A stretch of 64,000 bases of DNA from a bacterium (GTDB lineage Archaea; Nanoarchaeota; Nanoarchaeia; Woesearchaeales; UBA10216), in assembly GCA_024206195.1 (NCBI GenBank), contig JAAGZO010001021.1, positions 4,721 to 68,720 on the forward strand. The letters run 5' to 3'. This document shows positions 42,717-51,653 of the stretch, in pieces. How positions within the stretch are numbered: position 1 is the stretch's first letter; every line of letters starts with the position of its first letter. The position numbers and the translations under genes were made by a program. The notes under the pieces are model-generated. The model was not told where the DNA came from. It ran no database searches and saw only the letters and a program-made list of their open reading frames with translations.

Positions 42717-44738
42717 TCATTCTGCTATATGGCTTGTGTGCTCTTCTTTGACTACTCTGATGACCTTATCTACAAAGCTTTCTATCTTTTCCTCATGGCT
42801 AACCACTATGACTTGCTTCATTTTCAGCGCTTCAATCACTTCGCGGACCTTTTCCAGCTGCTCTGTTGAGAAGCCGTCTGTTGGCTCATCAAGAACTATC
42901 AAATCTCGGGTCTTTATTGTGCTGATTAGCTCATTAATCACTTTGTTCAGCGCAAGTCTGTAAGCTAAAGCACAACTTGTTTTTTCTCCTCCGGATAAGT
43001 TTTCAAGTGAGGTCTCGTATCCATTTTGTTCAATCACTGGTGCAAACTCCTCATCAAGCCTTACGCTTATTGATTCATCTTCCATCAGCACATTGAACCA
43101 TTTCTGGAAGAATTCATTGAACTCCTGGTATACCTTGGACATAACATGTTTTTCAATTACATCCATCAGGTTAACAAAGTAATCATTAATCCAGTTCTTC
43201 ATGTCATTGAGGGCTTCAAGCTGTTTCTTTGCTTCAGTTTTCTTCAAAATCTCCAGATCAAGCAATTTTATATTTTCACTTAAGTTTCTAATCTCATTAT
43301 CAAGCGCAGCCTTTTTCACAAGAAGATCTTTTTCCTTTGCAAGGGCTGCTTCCATCTCTTTTTTTACTCTTACTGCAGACTCATCTATTTTTCCAAGTGC
43401 TTTTATTTCATCATAAAGCTTTAACTTTTCACTGTTTACAGCACCGACCTCTTTTTTCAGCAAAATCTGCTTCTCTTCAAGTCTTTTTTTGTCACTTTCT
43501 TTCTCTTTAAGCATTTCAACAAAGTGTTTTTGTTCGTCAAGAGTCTCTTTTAATGCTTCAAGTGTCTTAAGTTTCTCCTCGATATCTTTTCCAGCAGCTA
43601 TTTTTTCTTCCATTGCCTTGCATGCAACACTTATCTTGTCACTTTCTGCTTTATGTATATCCTCTTTGTGCTGTTTAGAAACATTCTGCAGGCATAATGG
43701 GCAATTGTCTAGTTCAAGAATAGCTTTTTTTACTTTTTCAGATGCTTCTTTATACGCTTCATTCTTTTTTAGCTCGCTTTTTATTGCATCAAGTTTTTCT
43801 TTTGCATCAATAATGCCCTTTTTGACTTCATTATAATCCTGCTTAACATCCTTGATCTTGGTTTTTATTACTGTAATCCTTTCATCAATATTTTTTATCT
43901 CTTTGTTATTATAATTGACAAGCTCTGCTTTTTCTTTTATTCGCATCTCTGCTACATCTGCTTTTCTTTTCAAATCATTGAGCTGTATTATTTTTTTGTC
44001 TATCTCTTCTGCTGCACTCTTTTTCTCAGCAATATTCTTTTTTGCAAGCTCAAGTTCAGGTTCTATCTTTTTTGTATCAACCTCAGATTTCTTTAGCTGT
44101 TCATCAACCTTTTTTTTCTGTTCTTTTTTCTCTCCAAGGTCTTCTATTTTCCCGCTAAGCTCTTTTTGTCTTTCTCTTAAGGATCTTGCTGCTATCTGTG
44201 CATTCTCCCTTATCTTTTTGTATTTGTCAATCTGGAAGACTTTCCTTAAGGTATCCAGCCTATACCCTTTTTCTTCAAGAAGGATCTGTTTCATCTCCTC
44301 TTGTGGTGTATAAACAGTATATCTATAGATCAATGACTTTGATTTTGATAAGAGCTCTTTTGGATATCCAAGCAGCTCAATCACTCTGCTCTTAAGTTCT
44401 ACAGGTGTTCCCGCTGTTTTAACGCCATCAATAATAATATAGCCTGCGTCCTGCGAAACACCCTTCTTGCTCCTTTTCAGAACTCTTTTGATTAACACTT
44501 CTTTTTTGTCAATATTAAAGCTCAGCTCAACATTCCCTGTGTTCTTTCCATGTCTAAGAAGAGCAGCACCATCAACTGATCCTTTGATTATTCCAAACAG
44601 GGCAAATTCTATTGCCAATAGTGTAGTTGATTTGCCGCTTCCAATATCCCCGCTCAGAAGAACAGCTCCTTGTGGGAAATCTATTTTCTGGTTTAAGTAG
44701 CTCCTTATGTTTTGCAGCTTGATAGAATTAATTATCAT
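42717..44738 (-). CDS. rad50: Rad50-like SMC ATPase
   Basis: A DNA double-strand break repair ATPase. Walker A GDIGSGKST is at 30-38, the zinc hook CPLC at C346 and C349, the ABC signature LSGGEKTSCALAYRL and Walker B LIVLDEPTDGFS near the end. Coiled coils flank the hook symmetrically (about 160 residues each side). At 673 residues it is well short of the 850-900 usual in archaeal Rad50, so the arms are short. No mre11 lies next to it, although archaeal rad50 is often paired with mre11. NurA is 33 kb away. Confidence 0.88.
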   Translation of the reverse strand: MIINSIKLQNIRSYLNQKIDFPQGAVLLSGDIGSGKSTTLLAIEFALFGIIKGSVDGAALLRHGKNTGNVELSFNIDKKEVLIKRVLKRSKKGVSQDAGYIIIDGVKTAGTPVELKSRVIELLGYPKELLSKSKSLIYRYTVYTPQEEMKQILLEEKGYRLDTLRKVFQIDKYKKIRENAQIAARSLRERQKELSGKIEDLGEKKEQKKKVDEQLKKSEVDTKKIEPELELAKKNIAEKKSAAEEIDKKIIQLNDLKRKADVAEMRIKEKAELVNYNNKEIKNIDERITVIKTKIKDVKQDYNEVKKGIIDAKEKLDAIKSELKKNEAYKEASEKVKKAILELDNCPLCLQNVSKQHKEDIHKAESDKISVACKAMEEKIAAGKDIEEKLKTLEALKETLDEQKHFVEMLKEKESDKKRLEEKQILLKKEVGAVNSEKLKLYDEIKALGKIDESAVRVKKEMEAALAKEKDLLVKKAALDNEIRNLSENIKLLDLEILKKTEAKKQLEALNDMKNWINDYFVNLMDVIEKHVMSKVYQEFNEFFQKWFNVLMEDESISVRLDEEFAPVIEQNGYETSLENLSGGEKTSCALAYRLALNKVINELISTIKTRDLIVLDEPTDGFSTEQLEKVREVIEALKMKQVIVVSHEEKIESFVDKVIRVVKEEHTSHIAE

Positions 44739-44806
44739 GCTTTTAGGTGTGTTTATACTGTATAAAAAGTTTTTTATATGTAATTCTAAACTTCAAGCTA
44801 CGCTAG

Positions 44807-44925
44807 GGGGCCATAGTGTAGCTTGGTATCACTCCAGCTCGGGGTTCATTAAGTTGGGAATGCCATATATTCCTTTACTATGAAATGGACAGCTGGTAAC
44901 CCGTGTTCAAATCGCGGTGGCCCCA
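44807..44925 (+). tRNA. tRNA-Pro with a 46-nt anticodon-loop intron
   Basis: Acceptor arms GGGGCCA (44807-44813) and TGGCCCC (44918-44924) pair fully, with A73. The D arm is GTGT/TCAC, the anticodon stem CCAGC/GCTGG and the T arm CCGTG-TTCAAAT-CGCGG. An intron at 44845-44890 lies between positions 37 and 38. The precursor folds to a bulge-helix-bulge with outer stem TTCAT/ATGAA. The loop then reads T-C-GGG-G-A, giving anticodon GGG with G36-G37 as in Pro tRNAs, but C instead of U at position 33. A one-base shift would give U33 and anticodon CGG, also Pro, at the cost of the stem. No encoded CCA. A TTTTTTATATG promoter is 27-37 bases ahead. Confidence 0.82.
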
Positions 44926-44986
44926 TTTTTATGTTCAATAGAAAACTATATATACTAGTATACCTAAAGATTACTTGGTGAATGCT

Positions 44987-46414
44987 ATGATTACTAGGGG
45001 GCTCTTATTCCTAATTACACTTATCATTTGTGCAGTTGCTGTAAGCGCTGCAGATTTCTCTGTGGAACATGAGATCCTAGATAATAATATTCTTTATGGT
45101 GAGCAGGCAAGCTATAAGCTCATAGTAAGCAGCAACCAGGAATTTGATGACAAGTTCAGGCTTACTGCTCCTGATGTTTCATGGACTGTTCAAACGCAGC
45201 CATTATACCACTATTTTGGCGGTTTTGAAGTAAAATCAATGGCTAATGGAACAACAACGCTATTGCTTAATCCACTCCAGAAGATTCCTGTTGGCCAGTA
45301 TAGGGTTCAGCTGAACATAGAATCAGTTGAAACAGGCGAAAAACAGAGCGAGTTCTTCATAATCAATGTTAAATCACCTACTCCTCCACTAAGGGATTAT
45401 TTGGCTGCAGTTGACAAGATAGTTGATATGCCAAATAGGATAGATCCAAGGGAGCCTTTTACTATTAAGATTAATTTGGTTAATCTGAATCCAAAGGACA
45501 TACCAGATGTGGTTGTTTCTCTTGAAAGCGAAATAATCAATAAAGAGGTTCATACCCCTCTTTCACCGCTTGAAAAGAAAACAGTTGAAGTTCCTGTAAC
45601 CCTAAATGCATTGACAGCTCCTCAAAAGGACACGCTAAAGGTGCTTTTAACAATAGAGAACCAGACACTTCAGCCCTTGAAAGAGCAATTTGAAATAATG
45701 GGATATTCTGATTTTGAGGAAAAAGAAGAGCCATCTGGCGGTTTCTTGTCTTCAAAAAAGACAATAATCTGCACTAACAACGGAAATGTAGGAGACGCAA
45801 AGACCATTGAGGTAAAAACAAACTTCTTCAAGAAGATTTTTACAAAGGCAGAGCCAGAGGCATACACAATAAACAGGAAAGACGGATCCTATCTTGCATG
45901 GGAGGTTTCTCTTGGACCGCAAGAATCAACATCAATCAAAGTTACCACAAGTTATCTCATACTATTTGTCATCTTTGTAGCAATAATTGCAGTTATTGCC
46001 ATCTATTACTTCATGAGAAGCCCTGTTGAGATAAAGAAAGAGGCAGCAGTAATTGGTTTCAAAGAAGGCGGTATCTCAGACCTTAAGATTGTATTGCACA
46101 TAAAGAACCGCGGACAAAAAACCTTCCAAAGGTTAAAGGTTGTTGATAGAATACCGATCATAGCAGACATTGAAAAGGAGATAGAGATTGGAACACTGAA
46201 GCCAACAAAGATATTCCAGCACGGAAAAGGAACTGTGATAAAATGGGATGTTGACGCTTTGGAAAAATACGAGGAAAGAGTTCTTTCATACAGGATTAAG
46301 TCAAAGCTTTCAATCCTTGGCGGATTTAATCTGCCAGCTGCAATCCTCAAGTTCGAGGACGAAAAAGCAAAGGAGAGAATGACAAAGTCCAACAAGGCTT
46401 TGGTTGATGTTTAA
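44987..46414 (+). CDS. Secreted, membrane-anchored protein with Ig-like domains
   Basis: About 475 residues. A signal peptide (GLLFLITLIICAVAVSA) is followed by beta-rich CARDB/NEW3-like domains (EILYGEQASYKLIV-type strands, KINLVNLNPKDIPDVVVSLE), a single membrane helix (SYLILFVIFVAIIAVIAIYYFM) at about 327-348, and a second beta domain of about 120 residues after it (KIVLHIKNRGQKTFQRLKVVDRIP), on the far side of the membrane. A two-sided receptor or scaffold role is plausible; no enzyme motif. The ATG at 44987 has GGTG ahead. The promoter contains ACTAGTATACC, resembling the palindrome at 40673. Confidence 0.72.
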   Translation: MITRGLLFLITLIICAVAVSAADFSVEHEILDNNILYGEQASYKLIVSSNQEFDDKFRLTAPDVSWTVQTQPLYHYFGGFEVKSMANGTTTLLLNPLQKIPVGQYRVQLNIESVETGEKQSEFFIINVKSPTPPLRDYLAAVDKIVDMPNRIDPREPFTIKINLVNLNPKDIPDVVVSLESEIINKEVHTPLSPLEKKTVEVPVTLNALTAPQKDTLKVLLTIENQTLQPLKEQFEIMGYSDFEEKEEPSGGFLSSKKTIICTNNGNVGDAKTIEVKTNFFKKIFTKAEPEAYTINRKDGSYLAWEVSLGPQESTSIKVTTSYLILFVIFVAIIAVIAIYYFMRSPVEIKKEAAVIGFKEGGISDLKIVLHIKNRGQKTFQRLKVVDRIPIIADIEKEIEIGTLKPTKIFQHGKGTVIKWDVDALEKYEERVLSYRIKSKLSILGGFNLPAAILKFEDEKAKERMTKSNKALVDV

Positions 46415-46416
46415 TT

Positions 46417-46752
46417 CTAGCCATACATAAGTATGCCTGCAATTATTATAGAATTAGCTATAAGCCAGAGAAAATTCAATACAACTATTGGCTTAACCTT
46501 GTGCACAATTCCGTAGATCAGCATCGGAACGCACAATACGGTGTATAAAATCCACATCAAAAGAGAAACATCTGCAGCGCTCTTGAATGCCCATATTCTG
46601 TAAATCTGTGGCAATGTGGTGAATGGCATAACAACTGCAACTGTCATGCAAACATCATCAAGAATCCTGACCTTTTTGTCTGGGTGCGGGTATTTTTGAT
46701 GCAGCTTGTGTATGCGTTCTCTTTTGTGAATATGGTGCTCTCCGTGTCTCAT
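46417..46752 (-). CDS. SemiSWEET/PQ-loop-type small membrane transporter
   Basis: A 111-residue protein with a His- and Lys-rich N-terminus (MRHGEHHIHKRERIHKLHQK) and three helices. TVAVVMPFTTLPQIYRIWAFKSAADVSLLMWILY carries the PQ motif and the following KSAADVS turn of SemiSWEET proteins, which work as dimers to move sugars. The His-rich head is unusual and could bind metal. It lies tail to tail with the surface-protein gene. Confidence 0.78.
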   Translation of the reverse strand: MRHGEHHIHKRERIHKLHQKYPHPDKKVRILDDVCMTVAVVMPFTTLPQIYRIWAFKSAADVSLLMWILYTVLCVPMLIYGIVHKVKPIVVLNFLWLIANSIIIAGILMYG

Positions 46753-46827
46753 TACACCTTAAATTGGAACACGTCTTTTTAAATTTAATCAAAAACCTTT
46801 TTAAACTGGTTTTAGTTCTTCAAACAT

Positions 46828-47556
46828 ATGAAAGGTCTTGTTATACTGCCGGTTTACAACGATACATCCAGGATTAAGCATATTGTTAGGAATATCAAGC
46901 TAGACGTTCTTATTGTCAATGATGGGAGCGAAAAGCCAATAGACAGCGTATTGCACTCTTTAAAGCCAAAGAAGCTTATCTCTTACAAGAAGAATCAGGG
47001 AAAAGGATATGCTTTGAAGCAGGGTTTCTCTTATGCAATAAAAAACAAATATGATTTTGTCATAACAATGGATTCAGATGGTGAGCATAAGCCAGAAGAC
47101 ATCAATAACTTTACAAAGTGCATTGAGAACTATGATTTTGTTATTGGCGAACGCAAAATCTTCCGTTCTGCGCAAAGATCTTTTTTGAATTTCCTTGGAG
47201 GCCTAAGTTTCAAGCTTTTAATCCCTAACCTGAAAGATACCCAGTGCGGTTTTAGAGCGATTAAAACAGATCTGCTGAAAAAATTGCCCCTAAAATGCAA
47301 TGGCTTTGAAATTGAAACAGAGATGCTCCTTGAAGCATACAAAATCAAAGCAAGGTTCAAGTCAATCCCTATCAAAAGCGATCCCCGTTCTTTCAGTAAT
47401 GTGAAGATGAGGGATTATGTAAGAATAAATAATTTCTTTGATTCATGGGTTATAAATAATAATCTTAACGTAAGTTTTATAAATAAGCTGCCTCTTATGC
47501 TGTTAGTTTATTTCGGTATGGTAACCGGTTTTGTGATGAAGAGGATTATAAGATGA
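46828..47556 (+). CDS. Family 2 glycosyltransferase, dolichyl-phosphate mannosyl/glucosyl synthase-like
   Basis: Begins MKGLVILPVYNDTSRIKHIV and carries IVNDGSEK, TMDSDGEHKPEDI (the DxD metal site) and TQCGFRAIKTDLLKKLP, as in dolichol-phosphate hexose synthases. A hydrophobic C-terminal stretch (LPLMLLVYFGMVTGFVM) would tether it to the membrane. It is likely to charge a polyprenyl phosphate with a sugar for protein or lipid glycosylation. The promoter has TTTTTAAAC. It is followed by two tiny overlapping membrane-protein genes. Confidence 0.85.
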   Translation: MKGLVILPVYNDTSRIKHIVRNIKLDVLIVNDGSEKPIDSVLHSLKPKKLISYKKNQGKGYALKQGFSYAIKNKYDFVITMDSDGEHKPEDINNFTKCIENYDFVIGERKIFRSAQRSFLNFLGGLSFKLLIPNLKDTQCGFRAIKTDLLKKLPLKCNGFEIETEMLLEAYKIKARFKSIPIKSDPRSFSNVKMRDYVRINNFFDSWVINNNLNVSFINKLPLMLLVYFGMVTGFVMKRIIR

Positions 47557-47672
47557 ATAGCGCATTAATATTGGTATATACACACGTGCCTTATCTTATA
47601 GTTAGCATGCTGGGGTTATATTTCATGCATCGTTTGCGCATTAAACTAAAGGAGATAAAACAGGTGATTTGA
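47553..47672 (+). CDS. 39-residue single-span membrane protein
   Basis: MNSALILVYTHVPYLIVSM then LGLYFMHRLRIKLKEIKQVI: one membrane helix with a basic cytoplasmic end. The ATG overlaps the glycosyltransferase stop (ATGA), so it is translationally coupled. No similarity recognised. It may be a subunit or anchor for the glycosyltransferase. Confidence 0.55.
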   Translation: MNSALILVYTHVPYLIVSMLGLYFMHRLRIKLKEIKQVI

Positions 47673-47800
47673 TGGACACAGTTCAGGCAATTATTTGGAC
47701 CCAGATTCCGATTTCAATAGCAATACTGATCGGCGCATGGCAGCTCTGGTTAATCAAGAAAGAGCTTCTGGAAATTTTGAGAAAGCTGTCAAAAAAATAG
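47672..47800 (+). CDS. 42-residue single-span membrane protein
   Basis: MDTVQAIIWTQIPISIAILI then GAWQLWLIKKELLEILRKLSKK: one membrane helix and an amphipathic basic tail. It follows the previous small gene with a TGATG overlap and ends in the same style, so the two could pair in the membrane. Confidence 0.55.
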   Translation: MDTVQAIIWTQIPISIAILIGAWQLWLIKKELLEILRKLSKK

Positions 47801-47858
47801 TGCACCGAAATGTTTTTATATAAAGCTCTAAAACTTAACTTGTCTTTAAACTAAATGG

Positions 47859-49241
47859 GTGGTATCAATAAAATTCGTATTAATTATTCCTAACTTGAAT
47901 GGATTCTCGACAAGAGAGCCCCCTTTGGGGTTAGCTTATATTACAGCGGTTTTAAGAAAAATTGGTCATAAAGTATTGATTATTGATGCTCATGCATGCA
48001 ATCTTAAGCCTGCAGAGGTCATAAGGAGAACAGTGATTAATTCTCCGGATTATGTGGGTATCTATTCTACAACACCGCAGATTAATGAAGCGCTTTTGAT
48101 TGCTGAAGGAATTAAAAAACAGGACAAAAACATCAAAACAATGTTAGGCGGTCCACATCCAACTGTTCTTCCGGGTGAAGTTCTGAGTTCTAAGTTTGTT
48201 GATATTGTTATAAGAGGCGAAGCTGAACAGACATTTAAGGAGTTAATGCAGAAACCAATCGCAAAGGTTCCTGGTGTTTCTTGGAAGAAGAATGGAAAAA
48301 TAATCCACAATAAGGATAGGGACCTAATAAAAGATCTAGATTCAATACCTTTCCCTGATTGGGATGGGTTTCCAATCCATGCTTATCGCAATCCAACAAA
48401 GGATAATCATCCTTATTTGCCAATAATGGTAACGCGCGGTTGTCCTTATAGCTGTGTTTTCTGTTTCCAGAACATAAACAGGCATAGATACAGAAGGCGA
48501 AGCCCGAAAAACGTTGCTGATGAACTTGATTACCTGAAAAACAAGTACAAAATTAAGGAATTTGTGATTCTTGATGACAATTTCACACTTGATGAAAAAT
48601 ACGCACTTTCTATTTGTGATGAGATCTTCAAAAGAAAGATCAACAGGCCGTGGAGCTGCGCAGGCGGAATAAGAGTTGACGCTGCAGCCCCTAAGTTGAT
48701 AAGATCAATGAAAAAAGCAGGCTGCTACTATCTGAGCTTTGGAGTGGAATCCGGAGATCAGGCAATACTGGATAGTATTAATAAAAAAATAAAGCTGGAA
48801 CAGGTAAAGGCAGCTGTAGACACTGCAAAGAAGGCAGGAATAAGAGTAACATGCTTTATTCTTATCGGGCTTCCAGGCGATAATAAGGGCACAATAAAGC
48901 GGACGATGAAATTTGTCAAGGAAGTGGATCCGGATCTTGCACAAATAGGAACCGTTGTTCCGTATCCTGGAACAATAGTGTATGAAAACCTGAAAAAAGA
49001 AAACAAATTAATCTACAAAAACTGGTCAGATTATGTTAGGTATACATCGCGTGCCTTTTTTGAAACAGAGATAAGCAAAGAAGAGATAGAAACATTATAC
49101 AAATACGCAATCAGAACATTTTACATGAGACCCTCTTTCCTTATCAAGAAATTATTCACGTCTCCAGGAGACTATTATCGGCTGAGCAAAGCCTTTTTAA
49201 AACACAACAAATTGTTGGATTATGTACTGTTCAGAATGTAA
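47859..49241 (+). CDS. B12-binding radical SAM enzyme 1
   Basis: An N-terminal cobalamin-binding Rossmann domain (about 1-140; FVLIIPNLNGFSTREPPLG, KTMLGGPHPTVLPGE) is followed by a radical SAM barrel with TRGCPYSCVFCFQ, the Cys-x3-Cys-x2-Cys cluster motif. The class B pattern includes DDNFTLDEKYA, YLSFGVESGDQ and FILIGLPGDNKGTI. Such enzymes methylate inert carbons or rearrange lipids and natural products. The start is GTG at 47859, the only start in frame near the homologous N-terminus. It heads a run of five similar genes. Confidence 0.88.
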   Translation: MVSIKFVLIIPNLNGFSTREPPLGLAYITAVLRKIGHKVLIIDAHACNLKPAEVIRRTVINSPDYVGIYSTTPQINEALLIAEGIKKQDKNIKTMLGGPHPTVLPGEVLSSKFVDIVIRGEAEQTFKELMQKPIAKVPGVSWKKNGKIIHNKDRDLIKDLDSIPFPDWDGFPIHAYRNPTKDNHPYLPIMVTRGCPYSCVFCFQNINRHRYRRRSPKNVADELDYLKNKYKIKEFVILDDNFTLDEKYALSICDEIFKRKINRPWSCAGGIRVDAAAPKLIRSMKKAGCYYLSFGVESGDQAILDSINKKIKLEQVKAAVDTAKKAGIRVTCFILIGLPGDNKGTIKRTMKFVKEVDPDLAQIGTVVPYPGTIVYENLKKENKLIYKNWSDYVRYTSRAFFETEISKEEIETLYKYAIRTFYMRPSFLIKKLFTSPGDYYRLSKAFLKHNKLLDYVLFRM

Positions 49242-49254
49242 TGAGTTGAATATA

Positions 49255-50646
49255 ATGGGTTGTAAGGTATTATTGATTTGTCCAAGAACGAAGCCATTCG
49301 CATTCACGAGAATGCCTAGCGAGGCTTATCCTCAGCTTGCGTTGGGATATTTAACTTCTTATCTTAGAAATAAGGGCATAGAAGCGGATCTTATCGATGC
49401 TAACGCTCTTAATCTGTCAAGGCAACAGCTGATAAATTCAATAAAGAGAAGAAACCCGGATATTGTTGGAATAACAGTGAGCACACCAACAGTATTTCCA
49501 TCAATTGAGGTAGCAAAAATTTCAAAAGAGCTTGGTTGCAAGGTTGTGATGGGTGGTGTTCATCCAACAGCACTTCATGATTCTTTGATTAAGAAACCTT
49601 TTGTGGATATTATAGTAATAGGAGAAGGAGAACAAACGCTTCTTGAGATAGCGCAGGACAAGCCGCTGTCAAAAATTGACGGAATATCCTACATGAAAAA
49701 GGGTAAGGTTATTGTTAACAAAGAGCGCGCTCTGATAAAGGATCTGGATTCGATTCCATTTCCAGCATGGGATTCAATGCCTATCAATAAGTATGCTATT
49801 CAGGTAGCAAACAAGACACCATGTGTTACAATGCTTACTAGCAGGGGATGTTATGGCAGGTGCATTCATTGTTCATCTCAAATTATTTTCAAGAGAAGTG
49901 TACGTTTCAGATCAGCAAAAAATGTTGTTGATGAGATTGAGCTTTTGGTAAGGAAGTATGGCGTGAAATACATTTATTTTATAGACTATTTATTTGTAAT
50001 CGATAAGAACGTGACATATGAAGTATGCCGTGAGATAAAAAGAAGAAAACTGAAATTCCAGTGGTGGGCTGAAACAAGGGTTGAAACTGTTGATAAGGAT
50101 TTGTTGCGTGCATTGAAAGATGCAGGTTGCGACAGGATTAACTATGGTATAGAATCAGGTGACCAGCAGATTCTTAACAACATGAAGCGCGGGAACACAC
50201 TTAAGCAGATAAGGCAGACAATCAAGTGGTCCAAAGAGGTAGGCCTAAAGGTAACAACAACATTCATGTTGGGATGTTTAGGAGAAACTAAAGAAACTGC
50301 AAACAAGACAATAGATTTTGCAGTTGAGCTGGATGCAGATGAGGCACAGTTTAGCATATATACGCCTTATCCAGGAACAGAGTACTATGATATAGCGCTT
50401 AAACAGGGAATAATAAGCAAGGATACATGGCAGGACTACTCTTTTTTTACAGGACAAAACAAGGTGACTCCTTTCAGGAGCGCGAACCTTACAAGCGAGG
50501 AATTGCAGCAGCTGTTCCACAAGGCTTACAAGAGGTTTTATTTTAGACCACGCTATATGATCAGGCAGATACCTAAGGTATTGTCAAGTCCTTTCCAGAT
50601 GAAAAGGGCAGTCCGTTCAATAATGCAGATTTTAAGAATGAGCTGA
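49255..50646 (+). CDS. B12-binding radical SAM enzyme 2
   Basis: The same architecture as the preceding protein: a cobalamin-binding N-domain (KVLLICPRTKPFAFTRMPSE, VVMGGVHPTALHDS), then the cluster motif TSRGCYGRCIHCSSQ and NYGIESGDQQILNNMKRG. I choose the ATG at 49255, since an in-frame ATG at 49222 lies inside the upstream gene and would add 11 unusual residues. It lies 13 bases after gene 1. Product unknown. Confidence 0.88.
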   Translation: MGCKVLLICPRTKPFAFTRMPSEAYPQLALGYLTSYLRNKGIEADLIDANALNLSRQQLINSIKRRNPDIVGITVSTPTVFPSIEVAKISKELGCKVVMGGVHPTALHDSLIKKPFVDIIVIGEGEQTLLEIAQDKPLSKIDGISYMKKGKVIVNKERALIKDLDSIPFPAWDSMPINKYAIQVANKTPCVTMLTSRGCYGRCIHCSSQIIFKRSVRFRSAKNVVDEIELLVRKYGVKYIYFIDYLFVIDKNVTYEVCREIKRRKLKFQWWAETRVETVDKDLLRALKDAGCDRINYGIESGDQQILNNMKRGNTLKQIRQTIKWSKEVGLKVTTTFMLGCLGETKETANKTIDFAVELDADEAQFSIYTPYPGTEYYDIALKQGIISKDTWQDYSFFTGQNKVTPFRSANLTSEELQQLFHKAYKRFYFRPRYMIRQIPKVLSSPFQMKRAVRSIMQILRMS

Positions 50647-50667
50647 CACAGGCTCACTTAATTTGGA

Positions 50668-51651
50668 GTGGTAAAAATAACTAACTATGCTGAGCAAATA
50701 AAGATTATCAGGGCTTTAGTTCTAGCTAGATTTGGAAAAAGAGTTCCGTTGAGAGTTCTTCATCACATAACAGAAAGATGCAATTTCAGATGTAAGTATT
50801 GCGAAACAAGGGGAGACAGCAAGCTGGAACTCGATACAGAAACCACAAAAAGAATCATGAATCAGTTTCATAAGCTTGGAACAACCTCCTGGAGCTTTGG
50901 CGGCGCAGAGGCCCTTCTAAGGAATGATATCGGAGAGCTGATTGATCATGCAAAAAAACTTCATTTCAGAGTGTCTTTAGTGACAAATGGTTCTCTTGTT
51001 CCAAAAAAACTTGAAGAGTTAAGGAAAGTAGACGTTTTTGTAGTCAGTCTGGACGGTCCAAAGAAAATTAATGATTATTATCGTGGAAAAGGATCTTTTG
51101 ACATAGCAATGTCTGCAATAAAACTTGCCCTGAAAAACCGCATGAATGTAAACATTAACACCACGCTTTCAAATAACAATATGCAGTACATAGACGAACT
51201 TGTTGAGCTGTCAAAAGAACTCAATGTAAAAATAAGTTTCCAGCCAATATATTTTGGCAAGGATAAAGTAAAGGACAAAAACAGTTTTTTTGAAAAAAAT
51301 AATTACCTGAAAGTCCTGGACAGCCTGATTAGAAAGAAGAGGGCAGGATATCCGATAGCAGCGTCAGAATCCTATCTTAAGTTAATCAGGTCTTGGCCTC
51401 ATAAGGCACCTAAAGAACCATGTTATGCTGCAAAATTATTCTTTGTTTTGATGCAGGATGGAACACTACTGCCTTGCGGCCACGCAACCAGCGAGGGTGT
51501 TAACGTCACAAAATATGGTGTTAGGAAGGCAATTAAGATGCTTCCTGCACCTAGATGCATTGGTTGTTTTTCAAATTGTTATCAGGAACTTAACATGGTT
51601 TTCTCTCTAAAACCGGAAGCTATAAAAAATGCAAGAGATAACTATTCCTAA
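50668..51651 (+). CDS. Radical SAM enzyme, SPASM/MoaA-like
   Basis: No B12 domain; the barrel begins at once with LHHITERCNFRCKYCETRGD, a Cys-x3-Cys-x2-Cys motif. SFGGAEALLRND, VTNGSLVPKKL and VSLDGPKKINDYYRG are MoaA/SPASM hallmarks. The C-terminal has further Cys residues (LLPCGHATSEG; PAPRCIGCFSNCYQELN) that may hold an auxiliary cluster. The family includes HpnH-like and peptide-modifying enzymes. The start appears to be GTG at 50668. It is two bases from the epimerase gene and so in the same operon. Confidence 0.85.
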   Translation: MVKITNYAEQIKIIRALVLARFGKRVPLRVLHHITERCNFRCKYCETRGDSKLELDTETTKRIMNQFHKLGTTSWSFGGAEALLRNDIGELIDHAKKLHFRVSLVTNGSLVPKKLEELRKVDVFVVSLDGPKKINDYYRGKGSFDIAMSAIKLALKNRMNVNINTTLSNNNMQYIDELVELSKELNVKISFQPIYFGKDKVKDKNSFFEKNNYLKVLDSLIRKKRAGYPIAASESYLKLIRSWPHKAPKEPCYAAKLFFVLMQDGTLLPCGHATSEGVNVTKYGVRKAIKMLPAPRCIGCFSNCYQELNMVFSLKPEAIKNARDNYS

Positions 51652-51653
51652 AT

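Noticed and set aside
44807..44925. tRNA-Met or tRNA-Ser reading of the intron-bearing tRNA
   Set aside because: CAT and GGA can be read at other loop offsets, but they need broken stems or a long variable arm. The acceptor GGGGCCA/TGGCCCC, G36-G37 and the splice fold support Pro.
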